Origin: Nematostella vectensis
Taxonomy: Eukaryota > Cnidaria > Anthozoa > Actiniaria > Edwardsiidae
DNA length: 64,000 nt
Assembly: GCF_932526225.1 (NCBI RefSeq)
Contig: NC_064045.1
Coordinates: forward strand, 2,517,998-2,581,997
Direction of reading: 5' to 3'
The notes under the pieces were generated by a model, which did not search any database, was not told the origin of the DNA, and saw only the letters and a list, made by a program, of their open reading frames with translations. Position numbers and translations under genes: made by a program. Numbering within the stretch: the first letter of the stretch is position 1; every line of letters starts with the position of its first letter. Positions 52,775-63,345 of the stretch are shown in pieces.

Positions 52775-53242
52775 AGCTATTTTTTCGTTACATTTCTGGT
52801 TTTTCTTCGGCGGTATGGCGGACAGGCCTTCGAGCGAGTTCATGGAAACTATCCGGGATAAAGGAGGAGATTCGCTCTTTTGCCCAATTTCCGGCGGCGA
52901 GCAGTGAAAAACCAATAACATCGAGTCCAGGACGAGACGAAAACGGGGTCGGCGGGGATTTCCCGGCGTCAGGTATGTTGCCAGATACCGTCAACACTTT
53001 CTCTACCGCGTCGGCGCCGTCCGGTGTGGCGGGTTTGAGTGCTGCTCTCCCGTTATCGGTCGCCTCGGGCAGCGTTGACTTGACGGCCATGGCGCCCATG
53101 ATGATGCATTCTCCGGCGGTCGGCGAGCCATTTATTGTATCCAGGTTTCTCGCCAGTCTCTGCCAAACTGTTATCATCAATTGTGGGTGGGCGGTTCGTG
53201 GAGCGTAGCGAGCTTTTGACTTGAAACCTGCGAGAGGCAAAC

Positions 53243-53782
53243 TTGGAGCCGCAGCTCTTTATGAACGGCAATCTTGTACTTACGACGGCAAATAAGAGAC
53301 CTCGGCGGGTCATCGAGGATATTGGGGCGCGGTGTGAGGCGTTTTCGATCTATGCACTGATCCTTTGCTCTCAGTTCCCTCAGAGGAATCGGGATTTACT
53401 GCTGTACAAGTTAGGGATTTTGCGCACTTATCGCCAGTTCGTCTGTCGCGTATGGCTGAATTACGATAGAGCGTTTCGCGAGCACGCGGCCGCGGCCAAG
53501 CTGACCGATTGGTCCCAACTTCACCCGCAGATATTTAACGTTTGCGCAGCGAAAGCGTTAGCCCGCCCGGAAGCCGGTAGGGGTCGCCCTACAAGTTATG
53601 AAGCATGTCGCTCGTGGAATTTCGCCAGGTTTTACTTCCCGGGGTGCCGCTACACCCACCAGTGCGCTTACTGCGACGGGAACCATCCGGCGCGCGAGTG
53701 CCCGTCGAGCGCAGGGCGAAAGCGCAAGGCGTCGTCTCCAGAGCCACTACCTGGAAAGGAGTCGCGCACGCAGTGGGCCTGA
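53243..53782 (+). CDS. Ngaro-type Gag protein (part)
   Basis: 179 aa with FYFPGCRYTHQCAYC then DGNHPAREC, a CX2CX3HX4C zinc knuckle near the C-terminus, as in DIRS/Ngaro Gag. Upstream open segments (from ATG 52815 and at 52975-53208) in other frames are likely the shifted N-terminal part. Gag binds element RNA in the particle. The ORF itself is intact, but the full Gag is probably frameshifted. Confidence 0.65.
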   Translation: MEPQLFMNGNLVLTTANKRPRRVIEDIGARCEAFSIYALILCSQFPQRNRDLLLYKLGILRTYRQFVCRVWLNYDRAFREHAAAAKLTDWSQLHPQIFNVCAAKALARPEAGRGRPTSYEACRSWNFARFYFPGCRYTHQCAYCDGNHPARECPSSAGRKRKASSPEPLPGKESRTQWA

Positions 53783-54097
53783 GATGGCCCAGGGCGGCAG
53801 CAGGATCGTCAAACCCTTGTGGGGTTTGTTGACTGTTTTAGAGACAGTAGTCTACTAGTTATGGTACTTTTACTTAATATCTTATGCGCCTATTCTTGCA
53901 CCTTAGCAGGTTGTTGTATGGCAGTTGTGTATACGAGGGTTCTTGTAAGCTTATAATCTAGAGTACTTGTCATAGTTGCTGTTTTTTATGTCTCACCCCC
54001 TCCCCTTCCTAGGCAGACGCCTGACCCCTCTACTTTCTTCGTTCTTTATACAGATTACGTACATATAGTGCCTATACTTGGGGGATGGTAGCTTAGG

Positions 54098-55717
54098 TTG
54101 TTCTTTCTATTCACAGCGTTGCATGGTCTCCCTCCCGTGTCCCAGGTATCCCTTTTAAGCCCAGAGGCCTTCGCTCGGGACCTCACGTATCACCCACAAC
54201 CGGAATGCGTCGAGTACGTCATGACAGGGATCCGCGAGGGCTTTAAACTGGAATTTGAGGGCACTACCCCGCTCAAATCAGCGCGCGACAACAAGCTTTC
54301 CGCGCGCAAAAGTCCTCAGGTTATCGACGACTATTTGGCCAATGAGGTCAGACTAGGTAGGGTGGCAGGCCCTTTCCGGTGCGCGCCGTTACCGCGCCTC
54401 CATACCAGCGGATTCGGAGTGATTCCAAAGGCGGGTCAGCCGGGGAAGTGGAGATTAATAGTTGACTTGTCCGCCCCGGCGGGTTGTAGCGTTTACGATG
54501 GTATCGATGCAGCAGCGTTTTCCTTGCAATATGTGCGCATGGACGAGATCATTCAAATGGTCGCGCAGTTCGGGCCCTGAGCTCAGATCGCAAAATTCGA
54601 TGTGGAGGCGGCTTATCGCAACATTCCGGTTCACCCTTTCGATCGGTATCTGCTAGGTATGAAATGGCGAGGCGATTTTGATGTTGATTTGACTTTGGCG
54701 TTCGGTCTTCGGTCAGCGCCTTATATTTTCAACTGCGTCGCGAACATGGTCGAGTGGATTCTCATCAATAATCATAATGTGCGCCCCCTGGTACATTACC
54801 TCGACGATTTTATTCTAGCCGGTCCAGCTAACTCTCAGTATTGCGCCGCGGCCCTATCGCGCTGTCGGGTAGTGTGTCAGTCGCTTGGTGTGCCACTGCA
54901 CCCAGGTAAGTGTGTCGGGCCCACCACCACGATCACTGTACTAGGCATAGAGCTAGATTCATCTTCCCAAATTACACGCCTACCGGCCGATAAGTTGTCG
55001 GCTCTCCGCGGTCTCGTCTCGACATGGCGGGAATGCAAGTGGGCCACCCGCAACCAACTCGAGTCGCTGATAGGCCACCATCACCATGCGGCTAAGGTAG
55101 TATGGCCGGGCCGTACTTTTTATCGGCGTATCATCGCCCTCTTATGCTGCTTCCGCCATCAGGATCACCCAATTCGTTTGAGCGCAGAATTTCGGCTTTA
55201 CTTAGCGTGGTGGCATAATTTCCTTTCCGTGTGGAATGGTGTGAGTTTCTGGTTATTTCCTGGAATACATGTGAAGGCGAACATCGTCGTGACCTCGGAT
55301 GCCGCGGGGGCGGTTGGTTATGGGGCGCATGATTGCGGGGCATGGTTCAACGGTCGGTGGGAACAGAATCAGACAGCGCGTTCTATTGCATACAAGGAGC
55401 TGTTCCCGGTGGTCGTGGCCGGGCACGTCTAGGGTCACGGATGGCTTCGAGGTCATGTACTGTTCCGATGCGATAACGAGGCGGTGGTCGCGTTACTCAA
55501 CTCCCGCACACCGAAAGTACCCGAGTTGATGCATCTGTTGCGCAGTCTCCTATTTGCAGGGGCAAGGTTCAATTACTTCTTTTCCTCCATTCATATCCCG
55601 GGGGGCCACAATCAGATTGCTGACGCATTGTCCCGTTTTCGTTACCAGGAGTTCAGGAGAGCGGCCCCGTACGCGGAGTGCCATCCGGCTCCAATTCCAC
55701 CCCAACTGCTTCGCTAG
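54098..55717 (+). pseudogene. Ngaro-type reverse transcriptase-RNase H with two stop codons
   Basis: A single frame interrupted by TGA 54578-54580 and TAG 55430-55432. RT motifs: GKWRLIVDLSAP, KFDVEAAYRNIPVHP, FGLRSAPYIFN, catalytic HYLDDFILAG, LGIELDS. RNase H motifs: TSDAAGAVGYG, AYKELFPVV, CDNEAVVALLNSR and HIPGGHNQIADALSR. Both stops can be single-base changes in otherwise well-conserved motifs. A CTATTCACAG acceptor-like sequence just before the frame hints at spliced expression. Confidence 0.85.
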
Positions 55718-56413
55718 CTGGCCCCTCGTCACTAGAACTACGCTGCAGAACGTACCTGTTGGAAGGCTTAGCACCGTCCAGGCGGAGTACTTACGCGTCC
55801 GCGCAACGCAAGTTTGTGACATTTTGTCAGCAACTCGGAAGGCTTCACTCGACCGGTTCTCCGTGCCCAGTAGTTGAGTGGACACTGCCTATTCGTAACT
55901 CATTTGGCAGCGTCGATTCGGTACCCATCCTTTAAAGTGTATCTATCTGCGCTCCATCTTCAGTTGTCCGACTTGGCTTTCGACGAACGCTCTAACCCCT
56001 CTTGTGTGAGGGTGTGGATTAAAGCTTCTAAGACGGATCCCTTCCGCAAGGGCTGTTATATCCACATCGGCCGGGGTACTTACCCGCTGTGTGCTGTCGA
56101 CGCTCTCTCGACTTATATAATCCGTAGTGGGGATATTCAGGGCCCTCTCTTTCAGTTCCAGGATGGCCGACCGTTAACACGTGCAAAGTTGACGACATGG
56201 CTGCGCTCGATAGTCGAGGCAGCTGGTATCCCAGGAAACTTCTCCAGCCATAGTTTCCGAATAGGTGCGGCCTTAGTAGCGGCCCAGAATGGGATTCCAG
56301 ATCATTTGATCCAGACTTTGGGACGGTGGAGAAGTGGGGCGTATCAATTGTATATTCGCACTCCGGCCAGTTCTCTAGCTGGGGCGTCGCGCCGTTTAGC
56401 GTCTGCGGTGTAG
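55678..56413 (+). pseudogene. Ngaro-type tyrosine recombinase, one frameshift
   Basis: Overlaps the end of RT-RNase H in another frame. N-terminal SAM-like part (RRSTYASAQRKFVTFCQQLG) at 55678-55880, then a 1-bp shift, then FVTHLAAS and the catalytic domain in the frame 55874-56413. HSFRIGAALVAAQNGI contains HxxR, followed by LGRWRSGAYQLYIR with the catalytic Tyr. The recombinase joins the circular DNA intermediate to the genome. Confidence 0.85.
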
Positions 56414-56507
56414 CGGCAGTACTTTAGCTTGCACAGCTTTGTAACCGTACAGGGCTATTAAACCGTTAGTGAGCTCTTAACTTATTCGATCTGGTATTTT
56501 GGGTTGG

Positions 56508-56541
56508 TAGGTGTGTGTGTGGGGGGGGGGGGGGGGGGGGG
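56508..56541. repeat. GT run and poly-G tract
   Basis: Alternating GT followed by about 23 G between the YR gene and B1. Confidence 0.85.
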
Positions 56542-56633
56542 TAGATACGTAGTAGTGGTGGGTGCTTGGGTCATTTTGGTGGGAGGGTCCATGTCTCCCA
56601 TGTCCCCTCTCTCCAAGCACCTTGGAGAACAGT

Positions 56634-56723
56634 TGGGACGGTGACATGGTTGCCATGGTTACCGAGAGCAGCAATCTCCATTGGGCACCCACCCGTCAAC
56701 TCATCTAGTGTTGATGAGTTTAA
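56634..56723 (+). repeat. Ngaro-type split repeat B1
   Basis: 90 bp starting TGGGACGGTGACATGG and ending GTTGATGAGTTTAA, directly adjoining A2. Two or three differences from B2. Confidence 0.9.
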
Positions 56724-56920
56724 ATGAGGCTAAATGCTCGCATTTAGGCAAGAATAGACTCACAACACAGGGCAGCGTCTCAGAGATCTAGAGATTATGC
56801 GTACGTGACCTGCGCCGGCGCGCGTGGTGCAGCGGTATGCTTTCGAAGGGTAGCTTTGCATCGAGCGGCAAATCCTCTCTGATCAAACGTCGTTTCGTGC
56901 TAAGACGTAGGAAGCGATTT
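56724..56920 (+). repeat. Ngaro-type split repeat A2
   Basis: 197 bp, second copy of A1, immediately after B1 as the replication model for these elements requires. Confidence 0.9.
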
Positions 56921-56995
56921 CCCTACCCTTCCATCCCTGATAGGTATATAGTTACTTAGTATTCCACTGCTTATCAGTGTGACGGGTACCCAGTG

Positions 56996-57085
56996 TGGGA
57001 CGGTGACATGGTTGCCATGGTTACCGAGCGCAGCAATCTCCATTGGGCACCCACCCGCCAACTCATCTAGTGTTGATGAGTTTAA
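56996..57085 (+). repeat. Ngaro-type split repeat B2
   Basis: 90 bp, second copy of B1, marking the right end of the element. Confidence 0.9.
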
Positions 57086-57639
57086 CCCTCGTATACCCCT
57101 CCCCCCGTTGGAAATGAGTGTTGTCATGGATTTTACCACTAAATGAAAAACTAAGGGTACTAAATTGTGGGCATGGCAAAAACGTAAAAAGTCATTTGCT
57201 GGATAGGGTAAGGTACCAGATGATATTATTTACTCCCAGTTTTACCTAACTTGGTTGCAGCTTCTCCCGTGTTCCAGCATGTCCGAGGGAATCTTCCTAT
57301 AAAGTTTTTTTGGACACCCTTTCTTGGTTGAATCTTCAGAAACGCAGCACTGCCTTCATGGACCTATCTAGGGAGGCAAATGCGAAACAAAATGGTTATG
57401 GCCTCTCGGGAAAAATGTCAGTAAGTTGTGTACTTTTCATCGGTTCTATTTCACGTTTTATTTTTTTAAACAAATAATGTCTGCATTCCTCTTCTATTCG
57501 AATTGTTTGTGTCTCTGACTGAAATTTTATAAGAACTTTACCCATCGGTAACCGAACCCCCTCCCCCCCTCCCACCCCCCCGATGAATCCAACCTTTTGT
57601 TACAATAGCCAAATCAAATTATTTTGCAATAGGACATAG
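57086..57639 (+). other. Probable 5' part of the CaRF/MULE pseudogene
   Basis: Contains a plausible coding exon (SWLNLQKRSTAFMDLSREAN, about 57315-57420) ending in a donor TCA|GTAAGT, then intron-like AT-rich DNA with C-runs. Low support. Confidence 0.35.
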
Positions 57640-60050
57640 TAAAGGTGGCAAGAAAAAGACTGCACGACCTGGAGAGCACGACTATGGAAGGTCTTACCAG
57701 AAAATCCAAGGTACTTTGATGAAAAACACTGTCGACCAGGCATCCCACCATCATCCACCCCGAATAGCTTCAAAAGCGCAAAGAAGAGTGCTTTGGATCG
57801 GCTTAAGAGAGCTTTTGAGAGTGGAATCCCCACGTCAACCACCTTGCGATATTATGTGAAGCTTTCTCTGTGTGTTGAACACAGAGGACATCCACCGGTA
57901 GAAGCTGCGACCATAAACCAGCTGGTCGACAAGAAGGTTATTTCCAAGATCTACGAGCTCGTCGCCAAAGGCATTACGCGACCAGACCAGGTGAGACAAT
58001 ATCTAGAAGACTATGTAGAGGAGGATCTGTTCTCGACCAGCCAAGCCAGTCGACCAAAGAAATCAAACAGTCGTTACTTTCCAACAAGGTAAGACCTCAG
58101 CAACCATATAGCTAAAGCCATTTCGGCATCGCGGTACTCAAAAGATGACCAAGAGTCACTGAAACGGAAGGTTGAAGAATGGCAGACAGACGACTCGACG
58201 ACGAAGTTCTTCTACCGAACAAAGTCGGCGAAAGGAGGAGAGTCAATGGGGGGAGAGACGGTAGAAGGAGAGTCAGGGAAAGGAGTTTTAGATGGAAAGT
58301 CAGACGGAGAATCGAGGAAAGCCGTAGAGTCAGAAGTAGAGCCAAGGGACAAAAAGTCGGCAGTAGAAGGAGATGATATCAGATCTGACAAGCTTCTGTT
58401 CGTTCCATCAAGAGAAGTGGCATTGAAGGCTCCTTTGCCGATATGGCTCGGAACTCGTTTTGATGGATGCAACGTACAAGACCACAAAATATGCACTTCC
58501 TCTTTTTTTCGTATGCGAACACACTTATGTCGGCTACAGAGTGGTAGGGGAATTTATCTGCGAAAACGAAGTCGCAGACTTTATAGCAGAGGCTCTCGGC
58601 GTCCTACAAAGCTGGAACTTATGGTGGAACCCCCTATATTTCATGTTAAACTTTTCCACTGCCGAGATCAATGCCATTGGAAGGCAGTTTCCTAACGCTC
58701 TCACTTACATATGCGATATGCCAGCACGACAAGGCGTTCAACAAGCTGCGTACCTCTTCAGTATTTAGATCCAACGCCACTGTTCGGTATTACGTTGATA
58801 AGGTGTGGGTGGATGTCCTGCGTAGAGCGGTGGGCACAGGCATTCCGAGCTGCGTTCCTCTCCAGTATTTAGATCCAACGCCACGGTTCGACATTACGTT
58901 GATAAGGTGTGGATGTCCTGCGTAGAGCGGTGGGCACAGGCATTCCGCAAGCAACAGGTGCTTAGCATTGTAAATACCAACAATGGCGTGGAAGCGCAAA
59001 ATAAGGTTTTTAAGTACACTTATTTGCCGAGATCAATTGATAAATCGGCGTATGGGATTGCAGTTCTTCTTGTCGAGAGTTTCCTGCCAGATACTTATAG
59101 AGATTACTGTGACAGAAAACTTAAGTAGAGTGACTAATACCGGCGATTTAGAAACCTACTAGTCCATCTCCATAATCTACCTGCTCATTTTGTGAAGCAC
59201 TGTTTGAGTAGCAGATTCTCCGCTGGGGAGTTCGGTCAGCAAGACACCCAGTGCGTCAATAATGCAAATGGAGAGTTTAGAGTGAGAGCATAGAAGGAAG
59301 ATGGACGCATGTCTTCTATCAATTTGAGATCTCCTTCATGTACATGCGAGCTCTGGTCAAAAACTTTATTTCCATTCAAACATATGTTTGCGGTTTTCAG
59401 CATTTTTTACGAGTGGAGCTTCGAACAGCTACCTGAGTTCTATAAAAGCAGTGCCCACGACTAGCTTGGCAAATGATATTGCCACAAAGAAGAATATAAA
59501 AACGGCAGTTCCAGGTCTACCAGAAAGCATGCGTAATAAGTTGTTACAGAAGCTAAGTCTTGTGCGGGATGTGGTGTATCTCGTTGAAGATGAAAACTGT
59601 TTGCAGTGACAAACTTTGCGAAATTCATCGACAACTCATCTCGCACAGTCCCATGGCAAATTGCCTACCAATGCGAACAAGCCCTGTGAAGAAGCGGTTA
59701 GAAGAGTCCTCCATTTATTATCTCAAGATCTTCCACAAGCCCCTGAAAAGAAGGCGAAAGAAGAAGAAAGGGAACGATCAGAAGTCGGCAGTGACATGTC
59801 CAGGGACGTCTAACACCGCACAACCTGCTGAGCTAAAATCCATTTTAATTCAGCAATTGTTTTTATTTATTTATTTTTCCTCATACTCTATTTTCATTTT
59901 AAAGTCCGACGTCAAGGAAAACGCAGCAGTTGACATGGTGTTCGAAGTCAGTTCTGGATCAGACGAGAACAACGATAATGCAGCAGTGACGTCAGCTCCG
60001 ACTCCGGATAGGACTCTAGATGCTACCCATTTTGAGAGGTACTTCTAGAA
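57640..60050 (+). pseudogene. CaRF/ALS2CR8-MULE transposase-SWIM gene, decayed
   Basis: Reading from about 57650: HCRPGIPPSSTPNSFKSAKK, STTLRYYVKLSL and YELVAKGITR (CaRF/ALS2CR8-type region), stop TAA 58090-58092, continuing in frame HIAKAISASRYSKDDQESLK. After a frameshift near 58400 come RYGSELVLMDATYKTTKYA (first catalytic Asp of a MULE domain) and SWNLWWNPLYFMLNFSTAE, where the usual second Asp is Asn. Then WVSCVERW-like sequence, NTNNGVEAQNKV, a SWIM motif CTCELWSKTLFPFKH with a lost Cys, FYEWSFEQLPEFY, and a C-terminal exon ending FERYF, TAG at 60046-60048. Whether this was a transposon or a host gene is open. Confidence 0.75.
58762..58945 (+). repeat. About 100-bp tandem duplication inside the MULE pseudogene
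   Basis: A segment from GTATTTAGATCCAACGCCAC to GGGCACAGGCATTCCG occurs twice in a row with small indels, which disrupts the reading frame and confirms decay. Confidence 0.8.
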
Positions 60051-60265
60051 GTGTATGATCAGCGGTAGAACGTTCATCATTTTTCTACAATACCGCTCTT
60101 AGATCACACATCGAAACATTTAACTAGAATATTATCTATTAGCGCCTTTTCATTTAGTAGGGGAATTAAGTTTGGACCTAGCCTAACTGCGAGAAAACGT
60201 GTGTATCAAGCTCCACAGCTGATTATTCTTATTCGTTGTGCAAACGTTCCCCTTGTTGTAGTTCA

Positions 60266-60484
60266 ACTAAAGGCCAAGCCAAACTGGATCCTGTTGCAAG
60301 GATTCGTTACGCGGTGCACACGAACAAGCTGTCACCTTGCGCCACCCTGCTGGAATATCCCGTCTTCCAAGTCACCCCTGCATGCTTGTTTACCCTTCTC
60401 GACCCAAGGGAAGTGTCTGGGGCGGACATAGCGCGGATAAAGGCGGGGGTCCCACGATTTGTCTCTGGATGGTTGACTGATTCG
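60266..60484 (+). pseudogene. Ulp1-PHD gene, N-terminal exon remnant (unit C)
   Basis: Counterpart of 18600-18818, ending at the TCG|GTACG donor; the PHD exon follows directly, with no Ulp1 exons. Confidence 0.5.
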
Positions 60485-60569
60485 GTACGTTTTTAAAAGA
60501 AAACAACCACGGTGGGATAAAAACGATGTTTGCTTTCATTTTGCTTTTTTCAGATTATAGGTGTCACAG

Positions 60570-60710
60570 AACGTCAAGGTTTGTAAACTCTGTCGGCAAG
60601 ACGACAACAAGGATTGGCTGGGGTGTGACCGGTGTGGCCAGTACTTTCATGCTACCTGTGCCAGTGTCGACTTTGCAACAGCTCTTTCCCCACAATTTTA
60701 CTGCCCCTAA
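60570..60710 (+). pseudogene. PHD-finger exon remnant (unit C)
   Basis: Best-preserved copy: KVCKLCRQDDN, WLGCDRCGQYFHATC, SPQFYCP then TAA. The C4H-C part is complete. The stop sits where one residue should separate the final CxxC, so the last ligand is lost here as in unit A. Either the stop was present before duplication or the protein really ends there. Confidence 0.6.
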
Positions 60711-61025
60711 TGCCCCTAAAGTGTCAATAGTTTACCAATAATTATTTTAACATGGCCATTGGGGGTGGTTTCTTCGGGGTGATAGAAGTCAATGAGACTG
60801 GATAAAACAGATTTTGTGTAATTGCCCTCCTCAAGTAAGCTGCAGAACAGTAATACAGATTGAAACGAAAAATCATGATTTATCTTATTAAAGAATTTCT
60901 TAGATATAAATCTGATACTATGGAGTCATGTAGGTTTGATAACCAGTCTGGAATTTCCTTTTTTGATAATGCTTCCTTTATGGTCTGTAAATGTTATCAA
61001 GTAAAAGTTATCAAGAACATGCTAC
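60711..61025. other. Spacer between PHD remnant and EAR duplicate (unit C)
   Basis: Part of the conserved unit tail (matches 19090-19350) up to a jump at about 60990 into the duplicated EAR/78-bp segment. No gene. Confidence 0.4.
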
Positions 61026-61206
61026 TCTGTCATTTAAGATTGAAATCATTTGTGTTGCAATTACTTTTAGGTTAAACATCAGATTGACTGGACTACAAAC
61101 AAAGTCTGTCATTTAAGACCGAAATCATTTGTGTTGCAATAATTTGAGGTTAAACATCAGATTGACTGGACTACAACAAAGTCTGTCATTTAAGACCGAA
61201 ATCACT
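61026..61206. repeat. 78-bp tandem repeat, about 2.3 copies (unit C tail)
   Basis: Same segment as 17796-17950, expanded by one partial copy and adjoining the degenerate second EAR exon. Confidence 0.75.
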
Positions 61207-61437
61207 TGAAGATATGCGAATAAGGTCCATAAAAGGAGCAGGAACACGTCTTTGCCGATGAAGATGGGCTCCACGTCGAATGCTTTCTTGGTTTGGAGAG
61301 TTTGGAAAGGCACAAACTGGTTATCCACCCATTTGAAGACCGGGGAATCAAAGTTCCTGAAGTATTGCTCGCCTCCGATCATGAACGGCTGCCATTTGCG
61401 AGCATTGGCAACTTTGAGGACTTGGAAGTTGAAGAAT
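61207..61437 (-). pseudogene. Second EAR-exon copy in unit C, degenerate
   Basis: A shorter copy of 51111-51360 with internal deletions (GGEQYFRNFDSPVFKWVDNQ remains). A piece of the upstream exon follows at about 61650-61760. Together they show that about 0.8 kb of the EAR region was duplicated within unit C. Confidence 0.6.
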
Positions 61438-62278
61438 CTGAAATGAAGGACATTTTGACAATTTAGTTCAGTGAAACCTTGATAATTCCAACTTAGATAA
61501 CTTGAACTCCCCGTTAGCTCCAGGAAATGTTAAAAAAACTCTAATACGCTTAAGGAATCTTCAAATAATATTCTTTTTTTGCATCTGATACCTATGACAG
61601 TGCACCCCCCCTCGGCCAATCCTGGGAACGAGCCTGCTATCAATCAGTTTAGTGTTCTTTAAACAAAGTCTACTGGTCGTCATTTGTAGAACACAACCCT
61701 CTCTACCCTCACCCTTTTACTTCCATCCTCCACTCACATGCTCTTGTTTTCTAATTGCGCCATTTTTAAAGAATTTCTTAGATATATATCTAATACTATG
61801 GAGTCATGTAGGTTTGATAACCAGTCTGAATTTTCCTATTTTGATAATGCTTCCTTTATGGTCTGTAAATATTCATGTACCTCCTGCCTGTTAGCAAAGA
61901 CATAGCTGGCGCAAACAATGTAGGAATAGTGTATCCCCCTGAAATTTGTGGTGGCTTGTTATTACTTTAATGGCTAGAGTGGCAGTTTAGGTCCTAGGGG
62001 TCGCGAGATTTTTAGCCTTGTCTCATGGATAGCATTTTGTAAATTGTCGTACAGATTTTACTTTATCACTCCAAGATAAAATTATTGGTGTTATCTGATA
62101 TATTTGTTGTATTTTACCTTGTCATGGTAACCGTCTTAGGTTAAATTTGATAAGTAATGCATTTTATAATGACAAGCGAACTCTGCTAAATGCTTAGATA
62201 TTTTGATAATTTCGCTCGTCCCGCCACCCTCCAAATATCTGAATCCACCGCTATCAATTCAGAGTAAAAGACACTTTC
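61438..62278. other. Unit C tail, non-coding
   Basis: Includes remains of an EAR-gene intron, then from about 61770 the conserved tail with the unidentified minus-strand exon interrupted by TAG. No intact gene. Confidence 0.4.
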
Positions 62279-62467
62279 ATGACCAGTGAACATATTCATC
62301 ATCACGTAGTAGTTCTGAATACCATTTATTTTGAGTTATTATCAAATACAATATTAAATAACAAATACGTCTATTACAGAGTTAATACTTTACCTTCAAT
62401 ATTTGGAAAATTCCGCAGAAATGAAGAGCGTTATTGTTGTAAAACTAGACCCTGCGCGCAGGGTTGA
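62279..62467 (+). CDS. Small conserved ORF of unknown function (unit C)
   Basis: 62 aa, about six substitutions from the unit A copy, with no indel. See 19764-19952. Confidence 0.2.
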   Translation: MTSEHIHHHVVVLNTIYFELLSNTILNNKYVYYRVNTLPSIFGKFRRNEERYCCKTRPCAQG

Positions 62468-63345
62468 CTGGGATACCTGAGATCTGCAACTTGTTTGTGT
62501 GACATGTATGAGAAAGATTTTACTGCCCACTTTGGATATAATAAAAAATATATAATCTTGTTTTTTATTGTAAATGCCATATCACAACACTGATTGGGGC
62601 GAGAAAGGTAAGAGCATCATCTCTTCAGGTGTGGGGTGGACTCGAGGTGTGCTCAATGAAAGTAGACAGGGCTGATTGTACTATCTTAAAATTCTATCCC
62701 CACATCAGAGTAAGCATCGAAATAAGATTAAGGAAAGCTGAGAATGTGTTTAAAAATTGTTATTTCTTAAACATTTCTTTGGTTCACTGCCCTCAATGTG
62801 CTATCACTTAGGGGTAAATTTATTTTATAACCCAAATTAAGTTCTATTGTATTAACAATATAACTTTATTGAAATGTATTATTTTATTTATGTAAGTTAC
62901 AAGTAAACAACAAAAATTATTTATTTTGAAAGGGGCTATAGAATATCCAGACTTGATTGAAATTTATAGAGCATAAACATTTTTTCAATATCAACAACAC
63001 TACAAAAATATTACAAATCTCTAGATTTTTTTTAAATTGTTCCATTAAAATAAAATGACATTCAATGAGGGATAAAGGTATTTCAGGGAAATAATAAAAC
63101 TTAAGCTTATCTAAAGGAAGCACAAAAGTACCAAAATAATTTTCATAGATTTAAGTACATATTTTACTCTTACATGACTTACAACACCTATGCTGTACTT
63201 TATTAAAATCGACATGGTTAAAATGATGAGATTCAATGAGAGAGATCAAGATATTTTATAGTAAGAAAATAAAATTCATCTTAGGGTAGCCGGTCAAGTG
63301 TCCAATCTAAAGTAGATTCATCGACAAAGCGATTTGTAGGAGATA
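62468..63345. other. AT-rich non-coding unit tail (unit C)
   Basis: Nearly identical to 19953-20831. No supportable gene on either strand. Confidence 0.5.

Larger units (their letters stand above)
52578..57085 (+). mobile_element. Ngaro/PAT-type tyrosine-recombinase retrotransposon, complete but degenerate
   Basis: 4.5-kb element with split direct repeats A1 (52578-52774), B1 (56634-56723), A2 (56724-56920) and B2 (56996-57085). The order A1-ORFs-B1A2-B2 defines Ngaro/PAT-like YR retroelements. Encodes Gag with a zinc knuckle, RT-RNase H and a tyrosine recombinase, with no methyltransferase seen. There is no evident target duplication, as expected for integration by a recombinase. GC content is clearly higher than the surroundings. 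Two nonsense codons and one frameshift inactivate it. Only in unit C. Confidence 0.88.
40076..63345. repeat. Tandem segmental duplication, unit C (5'-truncated, insertion-rich)
   Basis: Starts at the equivalent of A 9066, so it lacks the inverted-repeat block, Penelope-like pseudogene and ribozyme. It has an intact NLR gene, the longest 45-bp minisatellite, and private insertions: a LINE remnant (41195-43060), a Ngaro-type element (52578-57085) and a long CaRF/MULE pseudogene. Part of the EAR region occurs twice (50.9-51.8 kb and 61.0-61.75 kb). Confidence 0.85.

Noticed and set aside
52788-53313. Minus-strand ORFs of 86 and 150 codons over the Ngaro-type Gag region
   Set aside because: High-GC shadows opposite the gag; no recognisable protein.
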